In this document: positions 29,001-42,740 of the stretch, piece after piece
How positions within the stretch are numbered: position 1 is the first letter of the stretch
How the letters are laid out: the number at the start of each line of letters is the position of its first letter
NCBI GenBank assembly: GCA_036897525.1
Contig: JAYMTJ010000007.1
Location: 141,733 to 205,732, forward strand
Length of the DNA stretch: 64,000 nucleotides
Direction of reading: 5' to 3'
Origin: Pelargonium x hortorum
Taxonomy: Eukaryota > Streptophyta > Magnoliopsida > Geraniales > Geraniaceae
Program-made: the position numbers and the translations under genes
Notes under the pieces: generated by a model
Databases searched by the model: none
Told to the model about the DNA's origin: nothing
The model's input: only the letters and a program-made list of their open reading frames with translations

Positions 29001-32000
29001 TTATCCTCAACTTCCAGAACTAAGAGCATAAGCCCCGGATTCCTGGTACTTAAGTTAAACTTAAAAAAAAAGGTTAATACATTAAAGTCACAGAATATGT
29101 CTTATAGTATAAACCAAAAACTCAGTACAGTTCAAAGACTTTCTACTCATTTGTGGATTAAATCTGTACGCCTTTTAGTTAGTGTAATTATTGACCCTTA
29201 TAGGCCTCCTCTTATATATAAACAAGGTGTTAGGTGTATCTAGTCAAATCATTAAAAAACTTGGAAGGCTTTGTCCCATCATCCATCATCAGAAAGGTAA
29301 TGCTGTGAGCTCTTTTCGAAAAGGGAATATACCTTAACATAGAAAAGATATGCCATAAAACCGTCTGCAATTTTGGTATATAGAGATTACGACTATGAGT
29401 GCTGAAAAAGTAGTATTGTTAGAAGCTCCATAAGTTTATTTTGTATTCTAGATGAAGCGGGGAAAGTTCTTCCTTGTTATTTTAGAAAGAAAAGTAACAT
29501 GGATACCTTATGAATAAAATGACGTACCTTGTTTTAATAGAATTTCCTGTCATTTCTTTAAGAACCGCTAAATTTTTGAGCATTAGTATAGCTAATTAAC
29601 TCGTGTAAGTATCTCTACATTTAACACCTCTAGGCTGGCTAAGAGCAAGGTCCTTCTAAGAAAGCCGGTTTTAGATAGTAATTAATAGCATATTTTAGGC
29701 ATAAGTTTTCCTTCTTGAACAAGATACAATACTCGCTATACCATCACGTAAATTTAGCCCTTTTTTTATACCCCGAAAATAATCCCACTTTATCCGTAAT
29801 CTCTACCATAGTAACTAGCCCGCTCCTGCAGAGAAAAATCCTTATTAGGTATACTATTTCCAATTATGCCCATCACTCAAGTACAGACTACACAAAAGCT
29901 TCTTGACCAACCCTTTAAAGACATCAATTAAGAATTCTTCAGCTTCTTTACTAGGCTGCTCCAAACTCCGCTCACCGTTTGTTGGGTGCCTTTGGAAACA
30001 CGCCAATTTCCCGGATGATTTATTCAAAGCGTTGACTCTACAAGAATAAGTAATAAATAATAGGGGCTCCTATAGGTATAAGTATATTAAAAGTTGGTTG
30101 ATATGGTAAATAATAATACTTTTATTTAACTAAACTAAAAAAAAGTCTAGTATTTTTATAGAGTATCGGGTATAGCTAGCTAGTTTGACAACAGTTTTAT
30201 ACGGACTATTCAGTATACTAAATATATACTTTATTGTTTAAAACAGGAAAACGCTCAAATAAATCTAGACGAGGCAAGGGACTCTACCCTTTATAAACTT
30301 AAACTTCGTTACTTTCTATCTTCTTAGTCTTGAAAGCTATAACCTTATTCTGATTCACGGAATATGGCTTTTATAGAGGGCTCTCACGAGTGTACTCTTC
30401 AAATCCGGTGCATAAGCAATTAGCAATACAACGAACTTATAAAAAACATTTTTTAACTATAACATCCTAACTCACTAATAAAACAAGGCTATCTTAATCT
30501 GAGTCGCTACATATCTAGTTTTACTATTGTCTGGTCAAACACAACCCAACTTCTTTTATAACACCAACTCTAATCAATCTTTAAGACTTTTCACGGGAAA
30601 CTCGAAAATAATTAACTCTCAGTTAGGACTCAGAATTAGAACACTACAAGAATACGGAATCTAAGGAAAGGTCTTTCCAAAAAGTAATTACAGAGACTGT
30701 TAGATTTCGCTTTCTTAGACTGAGAAGTCCTTGCTTTACAAAGAATACAAATAAGAAGACATTCATTTCACTATACCTACAACACATTTCAAATTTCAAT
30801 AAGAGTCCCTTTTTTAGATAAGTGTTACAGGATTAGTTAGAACCTATGCTTTAATGTACTCTGCGATAGGTATTAAGATAAGAAACAAGGCTTTCAATTT
30901 CAAGAGAGTTCTAGTATGAATAAGAGTATGGCTCTAAAAAGGATACAGATCCAGAGTGCTGGTTTAGCTACAAAGACTCAGCTGCAGAAGACTAAACAAA
31001 AAAAGCAGAGTGGTACAAACAAGGACTTGATAGGTGTAGTTTTTAAGATTAAGAAAATTGAAGTCGGATACGGGTTAATTAAGTAAGGGTTTCCATAATC
31101 CGAATGGGTTTCTTTAGAATTTCGTTTGTGCTGCAAGGATATCAACTGAATTTGTTAATAAAAGGCAAAACTTTGTCTAATCCGAATAAATCAGAAAGTC
31201 GGGTCAACCTTGATTGATTCTTAAAAATATGTAAAAAAATATCCAGGGATTTTCAACATTTAAAGGCAAGCTATACTATAAACCTTCACTCTTTAATCGA
31301 AGACTTCTTACGAAAAAAACTATAGTAAAAGAGACTCAATCTTAAACCTTTTTAGTATCATAAGTTCAAAGCTTAGGGAATTCTGGGTAGTTTTACCAGT
31401 ATTAAATTCTTTCGAGGCTGGCCAAGGGAAGTAAGGAATATAAAGAGCAAGATTCTCACTCAGTAAAGTAGTCAATTTTTCCTTGGGCATAGCCCTGAAT
31501 TCCCTAACATTCTCTATATATCCAGAAACAAAAAGGACTCCTTTTACTATTTTGAGTCTCAGGAGTCAGGAGTCATTGGAACGCTTCATACTAAAACTCA
31601 GCTTTTCATAATGGTATTTGATGGGTCTTGCTCCTATACATTAAGAATTGACTCGTAAACCCTCTTCTTTTAACAGGGTTAGGGGCCAAACTGTAGAATG
31701 CTCTTTATCTTTAAGAGGCTCTCTAATTTATGACATCTATTCCTCGCCTTGCGGACTTCCTTTAATTTATTAATCGAGATATTCCTAGTAAGGTCTTCTA
31801 GGTGTGAATCCAGCTGCGCGGAGCAAAGAGGGCTCAAACTCAAAAGTTACCAGCTTATTTATATAGTAATTAAATAGTAATTAAGTTTTATTCATTAGGA
31901 TTTAAAAGGGGCCTGTTTGCTTGAAAAAGCTGGATAGGTAGGGCAGACTCCAGAAGGATACCTTTTATTGAAAAAAAAAAATTCCAGATCACAGTATACT

Positions 32001-35000
32001 AAAACAAGCAGATTCTGGAGTCTCTAATTGGACTTAATAGATAGGCAACTCCGGTTTGTTAAAAAGTTTTTAGAAGTCATTTCTTTTTATTGCTCTTAAA
32101 TGTTTTTAGCTAACTGGCAAGGTAAAGTATGAGATATGTTAGCATTGATGTTGAGATATGGTTCTCAAATCAAATGTTACAATAACTTTAAAGCCCTTTC
32201 CTTTGTATTCCGAGGTTTAGGCTTGACTTTATGTTTATGGGTAAATCGCCTTTGATGAAAAGAAATCTGGATTTTCTAAGGAATAGGCCTTGAAGAAAAC
32301 TAATTCAAATGGTCGTAGTCCGTTTTTTATCGTAATTAAATTGTAGTAACTCAATTTTTCTGGATTTTTTTTTACCTAGGTAGAGCTATAATGCAAATCT
32401 TCCGCTAGCTTATAAATAAAAAAGTGTGTCTCCTTGAAATGAAATTCGAAAAATTCAATACACAGAGTAAAGGTTTCGCATAAAATGACTGTAAGAGGTC
32501 CCATAAAAAAGCGCTACTCAAGGAAGCCCCCTCGGATAGGTACCCAACTCCTTTCCCTTTTTAACAGCTACTGACAAACGTTTTGGCTCTACTAGCAAGT
32601 ACAGGATCCTTGAGATTTATTATAGTGTATATACAAATCTATAAGATTAAAGAGGATTTTAAGTAGATTTTTAATAAAAAGTAGTTCTCGTTATCTAAGG
32701 TAGGTGATATCCCTTTGTGATTAACTAAAGACTTTGATTCTTTGCCGGTAATATTCTAAAAGCAAACTTGACTTAAGGATCCGTCTACGCTTTACTTGTA
32801 GTTTTCTAAAGGGGCCTTATATATATTATTATAGGTTTCCTTATATGTTTATGTTGTCTCAGGTTAAGTATTTAAAAAGCAACAAACTCAAGACTACCCT
32901 CCCCCCCGCTAATACAGAAATACGTAGAACTCCTCCAAAACGATGGTATAAGCTTCTGAGTATTTTGATAGCAGAGGCATACCCATAAAAAAAGAATAAA
33001 ATACTTATAGACTTTACTTTACTGAAAAAAAGGGAACCTCAGATCAGATATAAAAGGAAATTGGCCCGGTTTTCTTTAGTTTGTGCCTCACTTTGAAATT
33101 CTTAGGATTTCATGAATATTTCTTAGTGAGTTCTTTTCTTCATTTGGGTTTAACCTTTTTACAATCCTTTATTTGACTTGGCTTGAACGTTATAAGTCTG
33201 AAGTTCTTCATTTACATATGAATAGAATAGAATGCGTACATATAACTTATAATTTGAACTTCAACCGGAAGCAGTTGTGGGTTTTAAAGTAAGTAACGTC
33301 TGAAAATTCTGCTAAATAAGAGTCAAAAAGCTCCAAGTTTGAGTTTGAAGTTACAAAGAAGCTGGTTTGAAAGGAAAAAGGGGAGAAAAATGAAAAGTTT
33401 TATTAGCATAGGCAGAGGACTTTAATCAATGCAGTGATTTAAAACCTTGAGTCAATTTATTAGGAATTCCAGAAGAACTAGAGAGATTAGATAGAACATA
33501 GGACCCTCTTTTTATTTGAGAGGGGCTCTCTAGTATGGAATCTCTTGGCTTACTAATAACAAACAAGGCACCATTCTAGCAACACTTAGAAAACAAGGAG
33601 GCTGTAAAAAAATACAAAGACAAGGAAAGGGAAGCTTACTAAGGAGTGCTCAATTATAGAAGATTTGTATCTAAGTAATTAAAAACGCGTAGCTTTTAGT
33701 ATTTTGTCATAATAAACTCCCTTTACGGGTTAGCTTTTTTTTGGTTTCTAAACGCATAAGGTACAATTCACTAGTAGTTTTTAAAAGAAAGTACTTTATT
33801 AAGTAAGAATACCTACGAAAAGTTAAAAGGCTTTACTACATGAGAGTTCTGTGGGTATCGATAAGCTTTAGTTCGGTCAGTAGTTCAAAGTTATGTCACT
33901 GTTAGTTAGCCTAGCATTAGGACGTATCCCCGGATTGCCTTCACAACCTCTCATGAAGTCTCTAAATCGTTATACTTTCAAAACGATCAGGGTAAATCAG
34001 CCGTATATACCACATAGGACTCTTTTAGTTTTTTTTTCGGAAATAGGCTACGCGATTGGCAGTGGCTTGTCCAAAACCTAAGACCTTTGCCTAGTAAGAA
34101 GTGTTATGTTTTATTTTAGTACTCGAGCAGAAATTATTGCAGCCTACATTCATATGAGTTAAGGTTTCGTGCTCAGTTATCTGTTAAGCTCCACGGATAG
34201 GCATGCAATTAGGACTCTTTCTGACCCTTTTAGAAAAAAATCTTTTTCAGAATGATCTCGAAAACAAGCTTGTTGGATTGTCACCGATACTTTAGAAGAG
34301 TCTATAACCCCAATAAGCTAGCGATACCTCATAGAAGGTAATATTAGGGGTTTTGTTCCTCAAGATAGGGCCTTGTTCCTCATAAGAAATTAAGGTCGAC
34401 TATCTAAAAAAAAGTAAAGGGATAGCCTTAGTACAAGTTAAGCATTACTACAAAAAAAGAATTTGAATGAGGAAAGGTGAGTTTCGAGTAAAAAAAAGGA
34501 ATCTCTCAAAGCCCTTGCTAAAATTTACTTAATTAGTTTTTTTTTTTACTAAGGTAAATTTTTAGATTGTTCATTGTTGTAATTAGTGATTCGTAAAAGA
34601 ATGGATGATAAGACATAGTCTTTTATGAGTTCCCGACTAGGATCTAGAACAAAAAGCCACGAGAGAAAATCTTTAGAATACTTTTTGAACAACTTGATAT
34701 ATAACTTGGGATACGCTAAGAGAATAATTTTTTAGTCTTTTTAGATAGCTTCGGCTAAACAAAGGACCCTATATCGTTAAGCCTTAGGAAAAAAAACTTT
34801 GCATTCCCTGGGAGAATTTTTTACAGGTTTCAGTTGTCTTAATAGAAAGTGAGCAGCCCTTCTGCCTTTCTTATCTAAATGGATATCCTAAGCAGTTAAA
34901 GAACTTTACACGGAGGGTTTTTGAGGCGTTTCGGACAGTTTGAAGTTCTTTCTCAAAGACAAAGAGTAGAGGGATAATTATATTAATACACCAGCAAGCA

Positions 35001-37620
35001 TATAGATTCTCCAGGACATAGCTTTAAGATATAGTTGTATTTAGCATCTGATTAAGGACTTCCCGAAAAGGATTTAGTACAATATCCAACATTAATATTA
35101 TTTAAGTGTGGTATAATACTTGAGTCTATAGCATCCATCCCAGCCAGTAGAACTTTTTCGAGGTTAAACTATCCTTAATTTTAGGAGAAATATACAACCT
35201 CTTTTACTTCTCATCTCTGCACAAATTTCTATTGGCTTAAAAAGGAGTGTACGCTACATCTGAAAGAAATTCTTGTCAGATCAGATGCTTTAGCTAGCCC
35301 ATATAAAAGAATAAGCATACCCTAGGTATATAATCTAGATTTTTAAACTGCATCTATGAAAAAAAAGGAGAGCCTTCGATTCCTTAAAAAGACCTCTCGA
35401 GTTCCTTCCTATTCCCTATTTATGCCGGAAGTCGCTATGTATATATATATCATTAAAAAGGGTTTTTTTAGTCGCCAGGCTTGAAGTAATTGGTTTCAAA
35501 ATACAAAAGGGCCTAAGACCCTATACTTTTATGGCCTACCCTTAAGGAACAAAAAGAACCCTTTTATAAGGAAATCCGCCAATTCTTTACAGCGCTTTAG
35601 CAGGGAAGCCCGCCGAAACTCATTTAAAAGAAACTTCTTGCACGGTAAGCTGCCGATAAAGTTATAGGGCATCCATATGAAGTTATTACACTTTCAAAAA
35701 GGTATCTGCAGAACTCAGAATATTCTAGTCCGAGTTTCCTCTCTAGATCTATATATAGTGAATTGCCATCTATACTTAAAATAGAAATTTGGGTGTCAGA
35801 ATTTTATCTAAAAGAGCTCTGAAATAAGGAATTTAGCTCCCGGAAAAAGTCAGCAGCCCCTTTCATTGGATATTGGAATTCATACTTGTCTGGATTTGTT
35901 TCCTTGTTAGGACAGGCAAGGGTAATAAACAACTAGAAAAAACTTGAACTGTTCTATATTCATTACTGAAATTCCTTGCTTGGATAAATTGGCACTAGCT
36001 AAGCGCATACTTCTAAGAAAATACCTGATATCAGATGGTAGAGTGGAACTTTTTTGACTTTACTTACCGATAATAGATTTGTAGTAAGTAATAGGAATTC
36101 TATCCTGTGTCCCTTAGAACTCTATCCGAAAAGGAAAACTCCTTAGAAGTTCCAAGACCCTTCTATACATCGACTGCCCTTAGTCAGACTCTTAGGAATG
36201 TTAAAGAATCTAGAAATGAAGTACAAAATAGGGAGGGGTTCTTTACTTATTCGTTTATTCCCTAAAGAGCCTCCTTATGAATCAGAAACCCAGGAACACG
36301 GTAACAAGAACTAGCAACCTTGTAGAATGGCTTGGGGCTTTGTCTTTAGTTACAAGTAGGGATTCTACTAGAGCTCAAAAAGACTGAAAGTCACTAGGTA
36401 CGGGCCAATAAATATTAACTATAACGCCTACTTCCGAAACGACTTTCTATAAACTATAAAGTGCTGGAAATCCCTTAGTATTCTAAAGGTGCAGTTGCCT
36501 TTTAAACATTTTTTTGATAAGCTTGTGGACTTATAAATAAAAAAATAGAAAAAGGTTTCTACCAGGAATAGGTATACCCCTTCCTTAAACTTAGGAAAGT
36601 GGGCCCCTAGTGGATAGCTTTGACTAAAAAGGGGAGGTCTGATATATTGCCTTACAAGCCCTGGAGTCGCGGAGGGGGTTAGCCTGTAGATGTTACAAAT
36701 TCATGGTATTAAGAAAAGTCACAAATAGGGGCCCTTCTTCGCTGTGCCTAGTATTTTAACAAACTAAGTTCCCTTTTAAGTCAATTATTTTGAAAGATCT
36801 AGAGATTTCACTATGAAAGTGTAAACTAATCTGAATTTTGTGCATGGGTCCTCTTGATAAACTGGATTATTAGCGAAAGCGAAATTTCAGGGGACTCCTT
36901 ATTTTGAATTAAAAGTCAAAATAGCTTTGTTTTTGGTAATGAATTCACTTAGACTTAAACTTTTATAGTGTAGAAAAATATTCAGTAAGTAAGTTAAGTG
37001 TTTAAGCCCGCTTTCTTAAATAAAGGCTTTAAAACCTCGGTAGCTTTGAAATAAATAAATATATAACAGGAGCCCCTTTACTGAGATTGAGTGCAGATAC
37101 TTAAGAAGAAGCTTCCCGGTTTGTGCTTTTACCAGGTGTTAATAAAGTAAGTCAAATTCCGACGTAAACCACAACACAATACGAAAACTAAGTTATCCTC
37201 CACTAGGTACAAAGAGCTACCCCTTTAATTACAGTAGTTTGCGTAAAATTTATTATGATCTTTTATAAGTCATTTTTGACTCCAAAATGACTAATTACGG
37301 ACCTTTAGAATACTAAGGGATTAATATACATAGTTTACAAGAAAGTCGGATAATTCGTCATAGTATCCCAAATGCCGTACTTGATAAATTGAATTGTATT
37401 CAGCCAGCAACCTTTTTCCCTTACCTTTCAAATTTTATCAGGAATTTATCCAAATAGTAAATTATACCCTTACACTCTTGAGAAAGAGTCTCCTTTAGTT
37501 ATTAATAATTTCTTATATTAGTCAGTTTAGGAGGATTCGATAGCTTTACCAGTTAACAGTATCATACAAATAGTGAAACAGTAAGCAATTTATTTACCTA
37601 TAAATAGAAATATTCCATAA
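26001..37620. other. TA-rich gene desert
   Basis: No gene was recognised. The texture matches 14.5-26 kb. Purine-run/pyrimidine-run near-palindromes such as AAAAGGACTCCTTTT (31,531-31,545) are frequent. Two frames of 62-63 codons (29,715-29,906 and 33,893-34,081) have no recognisable features. Confidence 0.4.
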
Positions 37621-37930
37621 TTAAGGCTTCAACTTCTTCCTAACCTAACTCGTCATCCTCTTGCTGAGCCTATTCCACTGACTGAGTTCCAGCTTCCATT
37701 GGCTATCGACCATTAACTACAAAGCATACTCTCAACCTTTGACTTGCTCTTGGACAGAGATCTTGAGCTTCCATCTTTGGTTTACATTGACAGGATCCTT
37801 GACTCTTGCTTGGTTCCTCTTTCCCTTGTCAAGAGAAATCTTCCCTTACTCAATTTCCTAAGCTATTACTAGTCTTCTCTTGCTTGATAGCTTGGTTTCC
37901 TGTCTTTCTGAAACATCGTGTTTAAGTAGT
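37621..37930. other. Pyrimidine-rich island inside the TA-rich desert
   Basis: For about 300 bases the + strand becomes strongly rich in C and T, with words such as CTTGCTTGATAGC and CTTGACTCTTGCTTGG, and the long A/T runs vanish. Both borders are fairly sharp. The texture resembles the skewed blocks at 42.7-49.5 and 51.4-52.8 kb. No open frame or RNA gene was recognised. Confidence 0.4.
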
Positions 37931-40900
37931 GAAGTCACGCAGTTATTGAAAGAAATTCCTAATAGAGATAGCTTAGGGGAAGTCCCTATGTATAGTATAG
38001 ATAGTCTTTTTGAACTCGTGTTACCAGGGCTTCTGTAAGTAATTGGAACCGAAACATAGTAACTAAAAGTAATTTATTAAATCTATATAGTGTCCCTTGT
38101 ACCTGGTATTTAGGTTCAGTCTTATTGCTTTAAATCTAGATTTAGTACTAAATTCAAAGAAAGTCATTTAAAATTAAGGAAGAAAAGAAGGAGAGCTTAA
38201 GTCTTTCCACTAACAGAAGTAACTCTGTCGTTATCTGTCGAGGAAGTACGACCTTAATAGGAAATGAATGAAAGGAGTTTTTTAAGGACCTCCCATATAA
38301 GTCTTATCTTCTTTAAGGGTTTAGGAGCATATTCCCGTAAAGTTACTTTATCCAGTAGAATTTCCCTTTATATAAGACTCGGAAACCTCCCATCCAACAA
38401 GAGAAACAAAGCCCCTAAATTGAATATAAGCCTCAAACTTTCATTTGATAACTGGGTAGGGTACTAAAGCAGAACATGAGTAAAAAAACAAACCCTTGTT
38501 ATTTTAACTGTCTTGCAACCCTAATTTGTTTCTACTTTTCCTATGCCTTTCTTTGTAGCTGCTAGAATCTCTATCACTATCTTATTCTTCATCTTCAGAT
38601 AATCTAAACTCTTACTCTTATAACCTACTCTAGTCTAGGGGCCCTCTTTTCTGATATGCTTTCTAGCTCCCTTTTGTTAGGATCTGAAATAGAATTCCTT
38701 GTGACTTAAGAAGAAAGAACAGAACAAGCGAAACCTATGAGTAAATACTTATGTCCTCTGGCTTAAGCTTTCTTTTACCTCAGGAATTACAAAAAAGCAG
38801 TGGTTTTTCCGGCTATAGGCTCCAGGTAGAGTTCAATTTAAGTAAGGAAGTAGCCTAGCTTTTGTGTATTACATTGTCTCTAGGTTTCCCTGTATAATAA
38901 GGGATTCTAGAGAATATTAGGTAGAGGGGTTTTCTCAATCTTAGTAAGTATAAGTAAGGGAGGGGCCTTCATAGTCTTACATCAGTAATAAAAGCTACAA
39001 GGGGAGGCCTGAATAAAAGAGTAACAAGGAAGCCTTTCCAAGGCAAGGGGTGTTTCCCTTAAAAGGTGGGAATTCCTGCGGCTTTATTTATAGAGTTTAA
39101 TAATTTTCTTTATATATGAAAGTCCGTTTTTGCTGTTGTAGGTGTCGCTGTGTAAGGTTATTAACTATAATAAAGACTAGAATTCTTTACCAGCTATACC
39201 ATTAGCGCTCGAAACTGTTCTATCTAAGGATCCTAGCATTCCAATCTCTATAATCTGTATTCTGTTATTCCTTATACTTGTTCTATCATATTACTAACTG
39301 TAACTATTAGACTCCTTAACTGTCAATGTCATTAGAACAAGATATAGAATTTCCTACTTTACAGGCTATGTCAGTTACTGGTTTTCTTTAACACCAACTC
39401 ACACCTTTATCGAGTTACGGGTTTTTCTCAACAAAAATTTTATTCATCCCTATTTATAACTTATAAAGAGTACTTTGAACACGAAGTCAGTCATTCTTAT
39501 GGAGTCTTACCTAAGTGTGCGTGATTTGGATTATAAATAGTAGCAACGTTTAATCGAGTTTTGACTAAAAAAAACTTTCTGACTTACTCTTTTATCTATT
39601 ATCTATATGAATTAAGTGACAAGAATCCCGTAATAAATAATGCGGATATGCATAGCAGTTTTAGAACTTAGTCCCGGGAAATTTCCTTGCTCGTATGACC
39701 CACTAGAGTAGAGGTGTTGAGAGAATCCATGCTTATGATATTCTTAGCAGGTTCGGAAACTAGTCAAAACAGGGGCTTACAGAAGTCTGGGCTCTCTCGT
39801 TAAAGATAAATTAACACAGGACACAGGATTTATACTAATTCCAAGTCTCTATTCAAGAAACATTCTACTTCATTTTTTATGTGGATGCAGCCCCTCTAGG
39901 AATCAATCGGTGTATCTTAGCTTAACAATTTAAGAGAGCCTCCCTAAAATAGGTTAACAAAAGTAGATAGTACAACCATCTATGTTTTAAAAGCATAAGT
40001 AAGATAAACGTACTAAAAAAGGCTGCTCCCACAAATGAAATGATATAATATAGCATTAAAGGCGCTTTTGCTTTATAGCTGCAATCCGTATGAGAAATAA
40101 AGTTTATTATAGCTTCTATTCTTACGATTATACAAGAAAGGGTTGCTAGGATTGACTTAGACTCGCTTTACGCCAACGTTATAGAATGTGATACACATAA
40201 CCGGGCCTAACTTTACTTATTATATCTAAGCTCTAAAAAAATCCTGCTTAAGTTTTGAAACTACTATGATAACCCCGGGTACCTAGTATCGGATACCACA
40301 ACTTGTAGATCTAAGTCTACGGGGACTCCATTTGACTAGGGAGTAATAAATTGAATACCAAAGAATTAAGTGCACACAGACACAGGTATTCCAATACGTC
40401 AATAAAACTTTATAAACTAGAAGATAAAGTAGCTACTCAGTTATTGTGTTTCCTTCGTTTTCTAAATTAGGCCAAGGTATAGAAAACGCATCGAGATTAG
40501 TAGGATATTCCCGGGATATAGGTTGAAATTGAAATATCAGAATCCCCTTATTACTTATATCCGGGCTGGGCTAGTCATAAAAACCTTTCAACATTACCAA
40601 TTCTTTAAGCTCTCCTCAGTGCTTTTAGCTTTTTTTTCAATGCTTCTTTGATAATGGTTAATACAAATTTATAGTAGAAAAGCTAACGTAAGTGTAATTT
40701 TAGTTATATGCATCAGAAAAGTCTCCGTTTTCTTTCTTTTTCATTTTGTCCCTATTTACGCCCAGTTCCTGGAGGCTTTATATACTTGGTAATTTAGAAG
40801 TATCTGTAGATTAGGTCTGTAAGAAGAGTCCCCTACTAAAGGTTGAATCTGGTAGTATAAATCCTTGGATCTTTATTGAAGTGAAGGAATACTCCCTACG

Positions 40901-42740
40901 ACAAAGAAATTAATATGGGGCCCCTTAGATTTATGCCTTTTGTGTTTAAAGGGTTTTGAAGTTCAGCTTTTCCAGGGATTTTATAAAGAGTTTAGGAAAA
41001 GAGTAACCTAAAATTTAGGATTAACTTGCTATTTCTTAAGCAAGAGCTAGCTATAGTTTAGAGGCTACTCTTTTCCTTAGGTTAAGTGGTACAGGTATAG
41101 GGATACTCCTTGTATTGGTTAGGGTTATTAGAGTCCCCTTTTGTTTGTGAATTTCTCTTAACGCAAAGGGAGGTCTTGTATAAGTTATAACTCAATATAC
41201 AAAAAGTTCTCTACTAGTTATGCCCTTTCAGTATTTCTAGGTTCAACTTATCCGTGTATAAACCCAGAGCCCGCCTTGTGTTAAAAATGCGGAAAACCCC
41301 GGAATATAAAACTAAGAATCTGACTAGAGGAGTACTCCTTGGAAAGCTCCTGTATATCGAAAACCCTAAAAAAACGAAGGAAAATACGAGTTAAACTCTG
41401 ATAAAAAAATTGATTTTGTAAAAGTTCAGGATTCTTTTCTATGGTTAATATAAAACCGGGGATTACAAAACACAAACTAGTCCCAGCAGCCTTAGAATAA
41501 GTCTGAATAAAAGTGGAAAACAACTTCCTTAATTATATGCTTTTTTTAATTGTCATATGTCACTAAAACTAGAAGAAACTTAGGATGGGGTCAGTTGAGA
41601 GTACTTTCTCAAGCGTTTAAACTTCAATATCCTTAAGATCAAGAAGTTAAACTAGCACTGATGTAACCTAAAATTGACTCCTATGACATTCACAAGTAGG
41701 ATACTTGTTGAAGGATACTATAAAAACTATAGTTGAAGGATACTATAAAAACTATAAAAGGGGGGTTACCTGCTTAATGAATATTTGCACTTATATCTTA
41801 TCATAGTAATTGTTCGAAATGCTTTTTAAGAAAACATTAAGTTAAGGGTATTAAAAGGAAAATGTACTAAATGTCAGGTGTAAAGCTTGAGAACTGTAAA
41901 GTACAAATGACTCACTAAAATCTTCTGCTACAAAAAAACTATTATATAATAGAGAGATAGCCTTGTTTAAGTAGTAAGGACTCATAGAAAGCTCTCTTGT
42001 AAGGTCACACTCTGCGATTTATTAAGGAATACTTTTCCATATGGGTGTGTAGGATTAGAAAATTATAGCTTTTTTTAAACCAGAGAAAAAGTTTTAAGAA
42101 TTAGGGTTTTGCTTGCGACTTCCTCTTAAAAAAACCTATAGTAAGAAAATCTTTCTTCTATATACGTAAATTTTACCAGAAATCGAACTAGCTCTTCGAG
42201 AAATCTGGAACCCTCCTTATAAAATGAAGATAGTTGCTTGGCAGAGATGCCTTAGAGTTTTCAATTACTAACCTGTTGCTTATCTCTTGCAGTAATATTT
42301 CCCTGACAGAGTTTAGACATGAAGTCAAAGGAGTTTACTTTTTGAGTCCTGCCCTTTTGAGTCCTGTCCTATAGGGGAACACTCCTAGGAATCTCAAAAT
42401 ACTGAACTGTTAGTTGATTCGATCTTCTCAAAGTCAAACTACAACTTCAAAAGCAAGCTAAATGTAAGAAAAGAAAAGCAAAAGGAGTCCTAATTTTTAG
42501 TAATTAGCATTGGAGGCCAATTTACTAGATCTTTAGGGGAGTTAACCTGTACAGATTAAAAGCAATAAAAATATAGGTAACACACGAAATTCAAAATGAA
42601 AAGTACGCAGGGTTCCTGATAGGATATCTAGATCTAACTTGAAAATTTCCAATAAGTACAAGCCGATTAGGAGTATACCGTACTGGAAAGCTAGGGGTAG
42701 ATCTTACTTAAAGCACTTTTACTTGATATTATTCTATTAC
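37931..42740. other. TA-rich gene desert
   Basis: No gene was recognised. A 67-codon frame at 38,264-38,467 and an 80-codon minus frame at 41,281-41,523 have no identifiable domain. An 8-bp GGGGCCCC palindrome lies at 40,917-40,924. Confidence 0.4.
41707..41756. repeat. Exact 25-bp tandem duplication
   Basis: A 25-base unit beginning GTTGAAGGATACTATAAAAA occupies 41,707-41,731 and is repeated without mismatch at 41,732-41,756. Perfect identity inside otherwise diverged DNA suggests a recent slippage or an assembly duplication. Confidence 0.9.
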
